Positions 6,225 to 10,958 of a DNA stretch of 10,958 bases are shown piece after piece (the first letter of the stretch is position 1; each line of letters starts with the position of its first letter). Location: contig JANNSX010000045.1 of assembly GCA_031403155.1 (NCBI GenBank), forward strand, positions 1 through 10,958, written 5' to 3'. The stretch is from JANNSX01 sp031403155 (GTDB lineage: Bacteria > Pseudomonadota > Alphaproteobacteria > Rhizobiales > Hyphomicrobiaceae). Under the pieces are notes generated by a model. That model worked only from the letters and a program-made list of their open reading frames with translations, did not search any database and had not been told where the DNA came from. The position numbers and the translations under genes are program-made.

Positions 6225-6995
6225 ATGCGTATGAAAAATCCAGCCGTCGTGCGGATCGCTTGGAGGCTCTTACTCGCCTGCGTATGGATCGCGGCTGTGG
6301 CCCCGTCAGCGCGCGCGGCCGGCCCCGGTCACGATCTCCTGCTCGTGCTCGCGGTCGATTCCTCGGGCAGCGTCGATCCCACCGAATATCGCCTGCAACT
6401 GGATGGCCTTGCCGCGGCCTTCCGCGATCCGCAAGTGCAGGCGTCGATCACGGCCGGGCCCAACGCCCAGATCGCCGTCAACTTGCTGCTGTGGGCGGAT
6501 GCGCGCTTCGAGCGCTTCACGACGGGCTGGCGGGTGATCGACGGCCCGGCGAGCGCCGAGCGGTTTGCCCGCGAGATCGAATCCTTTGACAAGCGCGTCG
6601 GTGGCGGAACCGGCATTGGGGCGGCGATTGCGCAAGGCATCGCGCTGATCGAGACCTCTGGAATGACCTCGTCGCGCCGCGTCATCGACGTTTCCGGCGA
6701 CGGCATCGAGGCGCACGAGGGCCCGAAGCCGCCGATCATGCTGCCCGAGGCGCGCGAGCTGCTGGGGGCGACCGGCATCGTCGTCAACGGCCTCGCCATC
6801 GAGACCGACTTCCCGCGGCTTTCGGCCTACTACCGCAAGGAGGTCGCCCACGGTCCCGGCAGCTTCGTCGTTTCCGCCAAGACCTACGAGGATTTCGCCG
6901 CTGCCATCCGCGACAAACTCATCCGCGAGATCGAGCAGAAGGTGGTCGAAGGGCCTCGGCGGTTTGCAGATGCGCAAAGACGCGCCCGCCATTGA
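6225..6995 (+). CDS. Exported DUF1194 protein (von Willebrand A-like)
   Basis: A 256-residue protein of the DUF1194 family, common in alphaproteobacteria. A basic start and hydrophobic stretch (about 8-27) end in SARA-AG near residues 28-33, a typical signal peptidase site, so the protein should be periplasmic or secreted. The mature part is a von Willebrand A-like fold: LVLAVDSSGSVD (40-51) gives the MIDAS D-x-S-x-S (Asp45, Ser47, Ser49), GGGTGIG supplies Thr129, and RRVIDVSGDG (151-160) supplies the later Asp159. The metal site thus looks intact. The conserved GIVVNGLAIE, YYRKEV and C-terminal FAAAIRDKLIREIE blocks are also present. Two in-frame ATGs (6225 and 6231) are possible, and no strong ribosome site separates them. 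It is divergent from yebC and ends 55 bp before the aminotransferase gene. Its partner and role are unknown. Confidence 0.9.
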   Translation: MRMKNPAVVRIAWRLLLACVWIAAVAPSARAAGPGHDLLLVLAVDSSGSVDPTEYRLQLDGLAAAFRDPQVQASITAGPNAQIAVNLLLWADARFERFTTGWRVIDGPASAERFAREIESFDKRVGGGTGIGAAIAQGIALIETSGMTSSRRVIDVSGDGIEAHEGPKPPIMLPEARELLGATGIVVNGLAIETDFPRLSAYYRKEVAHGPGSFVVSAKTYEDFAAAIRDKLIREIEQKVVEGPRRFADAQRRARH

Positions 6996-7050
6996 GCCCC
7001 GGCGCTGTCCGGCCTAATCTTTGGCGCATCATTCCCGACAGGAGACCGGC

Positions 7051-7908
7051 ATGCCTCAGCGCGAGAGCTACACCTATTTCGAGGGCAAGTGGCACGATGG
7101 CACTCCCCCCATCGTGACGGCCGAGACGCACGGTTTCAATCTCGGCGCGAGCGTGTTCGATGGCGCGCGCTTTTTCGAGGGCATCACCCCCGATCTCGAT
7201 CTGCATTCGGCGCGCATCAACCGGTCCGCCACGGCGCTCGGCCTCGAGCCGACGCATGCGCCCGAGGAGATCGAGCGGATCATCCGCGCGGGTCTGAAAC
7301 GGTTCAGGAGCAAGGAGGCCATCTACATCCGCCCGATGTACTGGTCGGAGGACGGGGGCTACATGTATGTTCCGCCCGATCCCGCGTCGACCCGCTTTCT
7401 CGTCTTCCTCGCCGAGGAGCCGATGATCGACCCCAAGGGCTTCTCGGTGACCATCGGCAAGTGGCGCCGGCCTTCCGCCGAATGTGCGCCGACGGATGCC
7501 AAGGCCGGCTGCCTCTATCCGATGGGCGGCAAGATCATCATGGAGGCGAAGGGCAGAGGCTTCGAGAACGCGCTCGTGCTCGACCTGTTGGGCAACGTCG
7601 CGGAGACGGCGACCTCGAACGTCTTCATGGTCAAGGACGGCGTCGTGCTGACGCCCATTCCGAACGGCTCGTTCCTGAACGGCATCACGCGGCAACGGGT
7701 GATCGGTTTGCTGCGCACGGCAGGCCAGGAGGTCGTCGAGCGGTCGATCCGGCCAGAGGAGTTTTTCGCGGCTGATGAGATCTTCGCGACCGGCAACCAC
7801 TCGAAGGTGACGCCGATCATCCGCATCGAGGACCGCCACCTCCAAGCCGGCCCGGTGGCGAAGCGCGCGCGGGCGCTGTACTGGGATTGGGCGCATGGGA
7901 AGGGGTGA
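7051..7908 (+). CDS. ilvE: Class IV aminotransferase, branched-chain amino acid aminotransferase-like
   Basis: A 285-residue fold-type IV PLP enzyme. Branched-chain aminotransferases interconvert Leu, Ile and Val with their 2-oxo acids, using glutamate/2-oxoglutarate, in the cytoplasm. Visible features: VFDGAR (35-40), HSARINRSA with the phosphate-contacting arginine near 55, YIRPMYW (92-98) typical of the branched-chain type, the PLP lysine in AKAGCLYP (Lys151), ETATSN with Glu185, and LNGITRQRV (209-217). The substrate-carboxylate loop that reads SGTAAEITP in E. coli IlvE is TGNHSKVTP here (248-255), and the tail ARALYWDWAHG is unlike E. coli. These mark a separate subfamily found in alphaproteobacteria, so branched-chain specificity is probable but not shown. 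The start at 7051 has AGGAG (7040-7044 region) upstream; a TTG at 7021 is unlikely. It is convergent with the Fic gene, with 15 bp between the stops. Confidence 0.85.
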   Translation: MPQRESYTYFEGKWHDGTPPIVTAETHGFNLGASVFDGARFFEGITPDLDLHSARINRSATALGLEPTHAPEEIERIIRAGLKRFRSKEAIYIRPMYWSEDGGYMYVPPDPASTRFLVFLAEEPMIDPKGFSVTIGKWRRPSAECAPTDAKAGCLYPMGGKIIMEAKGRGFENALVLDLLGNVAETATSNVFMVKDGVVLTPIPNGSFLNGITRQRVIGLLRTAGQEVVERSIRPEEFFAADEIFATGNHSKVTPIIRIEDRHLQAGPVAKRARALYWDWAHGKG

Positions 7909-7923
7909 GTTTGCACACGCCCG

Positions 7924-9138
7924 CTAGACTTCCCCGAACAATCTCGGAAACAGAGCGTCGAGTGTCGCATCCGGGAAGCGGAGCGAAACCGGCCCCTTCG
8001 GCGTATCCGAGCTAAGCAAGCCCTGCGAAATCGTGTCATTCAAGACGCGGCGTGCCGTGCGTTCCGGAAGTCCAGAAATGCGGGGCGCATCACCGCGCTC
8101 AAACCGTCCACGCACGAGAGCTTCCGTTAGAAGCCTCGTGGTCTCCGGCTTGAGAGTCTCGCTGCGTGCCACGAGCTCGCTCAGCCGCCGGTCGAGTGTG
8201 TCCAGCTCGAACAGGCCGCTCATGAAGTGAATCTGATCGAGACAAACTTCCAAGAACCACTCGCTGAAGCCTACAAGTGCCCGCTGAGACAGATTTCCCC
8301 GGCCATCGAGATCGCCTTGGCGCGGCATGTCGGCATGGTCCATCATTTGTTTGTATTCGCGGCGGCCCTCGACGCCATCAGCGAGCCCGCGCGACAAGCC
8401 TCGAGAGATGGACCAAAGACCGTGCGCGCCGATACCAGCTTTCAAGGCCATGGCGTGGCTCATCAATCGACTGACGCGGCCATTCCCGTCCGAGAAAGGG
8501 TGAATGTAGTTGAAGCGATGGTGCGCCGCTGGAATGGCGATGATACGGGCGGCGTGACCAAGACGCTCCATGCGATAGCGCTCTTCGAAGCGCCTCATGA
8601 AGTCGGCGACACGCACGCTGGATGGTGGAACGTGACGGCCGACCACGTTGTCATGCTCGGGTTTTGAACGCCAGACACCAGGTTCCATGACGACATCATG
8701 AGTTTTGCCGCGAATCCGGAGTATGGGAGCAGGTGCGTCGCGATAGAACTCGCAGTGCAGCCAACTGATGAACTCGGTCGATGCGGGTTCGGGTAGCTTG
8801 CCCGCTGCAGCAAGGGCATCGATCTCAGCCTGAACACGGACATGTGCGGCAGCTTCAAGCTGCAAGTTGCGCCGGGCCTCGTCCTGATCGAGATCGCCAG
8901 TGATCGCACGCTGGATGTCGCGCGGCCGGGTGTTATGGCCTTCGATGAGGTTGCTGTAATAGGTGTTCGTGATACGCACGAGGCTCGCAAGATTGGCGGC
9001 AGTGTGCGGATGAAGCTTTGCCTCGAGAGTGGCGGCTGCGGCAGCGATCGCCGCACTCAGATCGGCAAGGGCAAGAGAGGGCTCTTCGAGCAGCGTTGGC
9101 TCAATCCGGCCAACGGTCTCGAGCGGGGCGTTTGCCAT
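7924..9138 (-). CDS. Fic-domain protein with N-terminal inhibitory helix (class II Fic)
   Basis: A 404-residue Fic protein. Fic enzymes usually transfer AMP from ATP to a hydroxyl side chain of a target protein. The active-site loop HPFSDGNGRVSR (213-224) matches HPFxDGNGRxxR completely, including His213. The N-terminal region carries YSNLIEGHNT, with S-x-x-x-E-G at 62-67; its Glu66 is the expected inhibitory residue that blocks ATP placement, so the enzyme is probably self-restrained. The flap is around EPGVWRS (152-158). The C-terminal third (about 310-400) looks like a helical, winged-helix-like DNA- or protein-binding region (ERTARRVLNDTISQGLLS). The start ATG at 9138 has only a weak ribosome site. 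Upstream is an AT-rich spacer with a candidate promoter and an inverted repeat. The target is unknown. Its neighbour beyond the small RHH gene is parC; topoisomerase subunits are known targets of some Fic toxins, but of a different class. Confidence 0.93.
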   Translation of the reverse strand: MANAPLETVGRIEPTLLEEPSLALADLSAAIAAAAATLEAKLHPHTAANLASLVRITNTYYSNLIEGHNTRPRDIQRAITGDLDQDEARRNLQLEAAAHVRVQAEIDALAAAGKLPEPASTEFISWLHCEFYRDAPAPILRIRGKTHDVVMEPGVWRSKPEHDNVVGRHVPPSSVRVADFMRRFEERYRMERLGHAARIIAIPAAHHRFNYIHPFSDGNGRVSRLMSHAMALKAGIGAHGLWSISRGLSRGLADGVEGRREYKQMMDHADMPRQGDLDGRGNLSQRALVGFSEWFLEVCLDQIHFMSGLFELDTLDRRLSELVARSETLKPETTRLLTEALVRGRFERGDAPRISGLPERTARRVLNDTISQGLLSSDTPKGPVSLRFPDATLDALFPRLFGEV

Positions 9139-9141
9139 GGC

Positions 9142-9321
9142 TGGCCGATCTTTCGACGGAGTAACATACTAGATTTACTACGGAAAAATCGAATCTACAA
9201 CCGATTGTGGCCGGTCATCTGGCCGATCATTGGATTCGGTCAATTTCTGAATAAGGACTTTCAATTCAGAGACTTATAGCCTCGTTCGTGGCGATCTCTG
9301 CCGCTCTTTTGGCCGATCTTT
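9142..9321. repeat. Spacer repeats TGGCCGATC (three copies) and a small hairpin
   Basis: TGGCCGATCTTT occurs twice as an exact 12-base direct repeat (9142-9153 and 9310-9321), at the two edges of the 190-bp spacer between the Fic start and the RHH stop; a third copy of the 9-base core lies at 9220-9228. A further inverted pair, TCTGAAT (9246-9252) and ATTCAGA (9264-9270), could form a hairpin after the RHH gene. The centre of the spacer is clearly more AT-rich than its surroundings. No gene is seen in it. Confidence 0.5.
9172..9200 (-). promoter_or_regulatory. Candidate promoter of the Fic gene with overlapping inverted repeat
   Basis: On the minus strand, TTGTAG (9195-9200) and TAAATC (9172-9177) are 17 bases apart, giving a leader of about 27 bases before the Fic ATG. 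An inverted repeat, TAGATT (9170-9175) and AATCTA (9192-9197), has its half-site centres 22 bp apart, two helical turns, and would cover both boxes. A repressor site is plausible; the Fic protein's own C-terminal helical domain or the RHH protein upstream are candidates. Box matches are only partial. Confidence 0.35.
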
Positions 9322-9328
9322 GTCCGTT

Positions 9329-9517
9329 CTACCCCTTCCCCCTCAGCAACGCCTCCACCGCCATCTTGCGGAACTGGGCCTCCGCGCCGTGGTCCCGGCG
9401 GGCCTCGACCTCGCGGCCAACGATGCCGCGGACGATCGCCGCCAAGTCCTCGCCGGGAAAGGCCTTCTCCAGGCCCATTCTGAGATCTTCTGGAATTTCA
9501 ACGGTCAACGCGGCCAT
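9329..9517 (-). CDS. Small ribbon-helix-helix-like protein (antitoxin-like)
   Basis: A 62-residue protein beginning MAALTVEIPEDLRMGLEKAF. A short beta strand (LTVEIPEDL) followed by two helices (about 12-20 and 24-40) is the pattern of MetJ/Arc/CopG ribbon-helix-helix proteins, which bind DNA as dimers and often serve as antitoxins. The C-terminal part is charged (GREVEARRDHGAEAQFRKMA). The start at 9517 is well supported: AGGAGG (9523-9528) lies five bases upstream. A longer frame from 9607 overlaps the parC start and is unlikely. No small toxin gene directly overlaps its end; the next gene on the same strand is the Fic gene, 190 bp on. Whether the two act together is inference. It is divergent from parC, with 77 bp between starts. 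The fold call is by eye only. Confidence 0.75.
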   Translation of the reverse strand: MAALTVEIPEDLRMGLEKAFPGEDLAAIVRGIVGREVEARRDHGAEAQFRKMAVEALLRGKG

Positions 9518-9522
9518 CCGCC

Positions 9523-9528
9523 CCTCCT
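9523..9528 (-). promoter_or_regulatory. Ribosome binding site fixing the start of the RHH-like gene
   Basis: AGGAGG on the minus strand, five bases before the ATG at 9517, supports the 62-residue product. Confidence 0.6.
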
Positions 9529-9594
9529 GATGCCAACACTCTGTGGCGCATTCGCCCTTGAGACCACCCATGGCTCTGGGGTACGCCCAAGGCC

Positions 9595-10958
9595 ATGAGC
9601 AAACCACCGATTCTGCCCGAGCCGCCGGCCATCGAGCCGGTGAACCTGCGCACGGCGCTGGAGGAGCGCTACCTCTCTTACGCGCTCTCCACTATCATGC
9701 ACCGGGCGCTGCCCGATGTGCGTGACGGCCTGAAGCCCGTCCACAGGCGTTTGCTCTACGCCATGCGGGAACTAAAGCTCGATCCGACCACCGGCTTCAA
9801 GAAATGTGCGAAGATCGTCGGCGAGGTGATGGGCAACTTCCACCCGCACGGCGACCAGGCTATTTATGATGCTCTCGTCCGCCTCGCCCAGGAGTTCGCC
9901 GTCCGCTACCGCCTGGTCGATGGCCAGGGCAATTTCGGCAACATCGACGGCGATAATGCGGCGGCCATGCGCTACACGGAGGCGCGGCTTACGGATTTGG
10001 CGACCGCGCTGCTCGAGGGTATCGACGAGGACGCCGTCGACTTCCGTGCCACCTATGACGGCACGGGCAGAGAGCCCACGGTTCTTCCCGGCAGCGTGCC
10101 GCATTTGCTCGCCAATGGGGCCACCGGCATCGCCGTCGGCATGGCGACCTCGATCCCGCCCCACAACATCGACGAGCTCTGCCAGGCGGCCCTCCATCTC
10201 ATCAAGCATCCCAACGCGACGGTGGAAAAGCTCGTCGAGCTGGTGCCGGGGCCGGATTTTCCGACCGGCGGCCTGATCGTCGAATCGAAAGAGAGCATGG
10301 TCGAGTCCTATCGGACCGGCCGGGGCGCTTTCCGCCTGCGTGCCAAGTGGCACAAGGAGGAGGGTGGGCGCGGCACCTATCTGATCGTCGTCACCGAGAT
10401 TCCCTATCAGGTGCAGAAATCTCGCCTGGTAGAAAAGATCGCCGAGCTGCTGCAGGCCAAGAAGCTGCCATTCCTGGACGATGTGCGCGACGAGAGTGCC
10501 GAGGATATTCGCTTGGTTCTCGAGCCCAAGAGTCGCACGGTCGATCCGGTGCTGCTGATGGAGAGCCTCTTCCGCGTCACCGAGCTCGAAGTGCGCGTGC
10601 CCCTCAACATGAATGTGCTCTCGAAGGGCACCGTGCCGAAGGTGATGGGCCTGCGCGATGTGCTGCGCGAATGGCTCGACCATCGCCAGCAGGTTCTCGT
10701 TCGCCGGACGAGCTTCAGGTTGGCCGAGATCGCTCTCCAGGGGATCGACAACGCCCGGGCCGACACGGTCCGCACGAAGATCCTCGCCGCGGGAGCCCAG
10801 GCGCAGGCCATGAAGGGGCGGCTCGACGACGCCGACCGCGCCCTCAAAACGGGCGGCAGTCAGGCGGCGCGGGCTCTCGCGGCCGAGCGCGCCCTCGCCG
10901 CGCTCGCGGGGGTCGATGCGCGCGTGCTCTCCCCGTCGGACCGCGAGAGCTTCGCCGT
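9595..10958 (+). CDS. parC: DNA topoisomerase IV subunit A (partial; runs off right edge)
   Basis: ParC, with ParE, decatenates daughter chromosomes by passing one duplex through a double-strand break. The start MSKPPILPEPPAIEPVNLRT leads straight into the conserved YLSYALSTIMHRALPDVRDG block. The catalytic tyrosine is Tyr127 in AAAMRYTEARLT. HPHGDQAIYDALVRLAQEF (83-101) is the quinolone-determining region; Gln88 stands where E. coli ParC has Ser80, and Asp92 where it has Glu84. Other family blocks are YRLVDGQGNFGNIDGDNAA, NGATGIAVGMATSIPPHN, ITEIPYQ-like VTEIPYQVQK, and DVLREWLDHRQQVLVRRTSF. Up to residue 379 the protein is a normal ParC. From codon 380 (10732) on, the frame stays open but no longer resembles ParC: the expected LNLDEVIRIIREEDEPK block is absent. 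The ATG at 9595 is chosen as the start of homology; only weak ribosome-site bases (AAGG) precede it. Confidence 0.93.
   Translation, partial: MSKPPILPEPPAIEPVNLRTALEERYLSYALSTIMHRALPDVRDGLKPVHRRLLYAMRELKLDPTTGFKKCAKIVGEVMGNFHPHGDQAIYDALVRLAQEFAVRYRLVDGQGNFGNIDGDNAAAMRYTEARLTDLATALLEGIDEDAVDFRATYDGTGREPTVLPGSVPHLLANGATGIAVGMATSIPPHNIDELCQAALHLIKHPNATVEKLVELVPGPDFPTGGLIVESKESMVESYRTGRGAFRLRAKWHKEEGGRGTYLIVVTEIPYQVQKSRLVEKIAELLQAKKLPFLDDVRDESAEDIRLVLEPKSRTVDPVLLMESLFRVTELEVRVPLNMNVLSKGTVPKVMGLRDVLREWLDHRQQVLVRRTSFRLAEIALQGIDNARADTVRTKILAAGAQAQAMKGRLDDADRALKTGGSQAARALAAERALAALAGVDARVLSPSDRESFA
10732..10958 (+). other. Segment in the parC frame that does not match ParC (breakpoint)
   Basis: After RLAEI, the frame reads ALQGIDNARADTVRTKILAA and continues as an Ala/Arg/Asp-rich, helix-forming stretch to the edge. 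In ParC proteins this position should give the ...ERRLEIL...YLNLDEVIRIIREEDEPK region within about 35 residues. I checked the other frames on both strands and none contains it. Third codon positions are almost all G or C in the parC frame, so the segment itself looks coding, apparently in phase with parC by chance or by fusion. I do not recognise the protein. Because it lies at the very edge of the window, a contig-end chimera is a serious possibility. Confidence 0.6.

Noticed and set aside
6919..7896. A 325-codon open frame on the minus strand
   Set aside because: Antisense to the aminotransferase, whose active-site motifs are clear in the plus frame.
7909..9594. Mobile element carrying the Fic and RHH genes
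   Set aside because: No integrase, transposase, terminal inverted repeats or target duplication were found around the pair; the 12-base direct repeat bounds only the spacer between the two genes.
9772..10683. A 303-codon open frame on the minus strand
   Set aside because: Antisense to parC; its composition is that of a codon-mirror frame.

Overview
The window is GC-rich chromosomal DNA of an alphaproteobacterium, most likely from the Hyphomicrobiales (Rhizobiales). This rests on the protein style of PheT, YebC and ParC, a DUF1194 protein, a CpaA-like membrane protein and an RDD protein. No rRNA, tRNA, CRISPR array, transposase or phage gene is visible. Most genes are ordinary core or conserved ones, with short spacers and alternating strands.

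Left part (1-4000): the end of an unidentified gene; a convergent CpaA/TadV-type prepilin-peptidase homologue that lacks both expected catalytic aspartates; an exported histidine phosphatase; and pheT (phenylalanyl-tRNA synthetase beta chain) without pheS directly upstream. A nested hairpin after pheT may terminate transcription from both sides.

Middle (4000-7000): a small SEC-C zinc-motif gene on the minus strand, broken by two apparent one-base insertions; an RDD membrane protein; a 139-bp compound inverted repeat of BIME/REP style; yebC on the minus strand; and a divergent, exported DUF1194 (von Willebrand A-like) protein.

Right part (7000-10958): a class IV aminotransferase of a divergent branched-chain subfamily; then two minus-strand accessory genes, a Fic-domain AMP-transferase with a built-in inhibitory helix and a 62-residue ribbon-helix-helix-like protein, separated by an AT-rich spacer with repeats; then parC (topoisomerase IV subunit A), which runs off the right edge. 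The first 379 ParC residues are textbook. The last ~75 codons do not resemble ParC in any frame, so the right edge is either a rearrangement or an assembly chimera.

The genes do not form one pathway. No complete new multi-gene system is evident. The points most worth a second look are the parC break, the active-site-less prepilin peptidase, the doubly frameshifted SEC-C gene, and the Fic/RHH pair beside parC.
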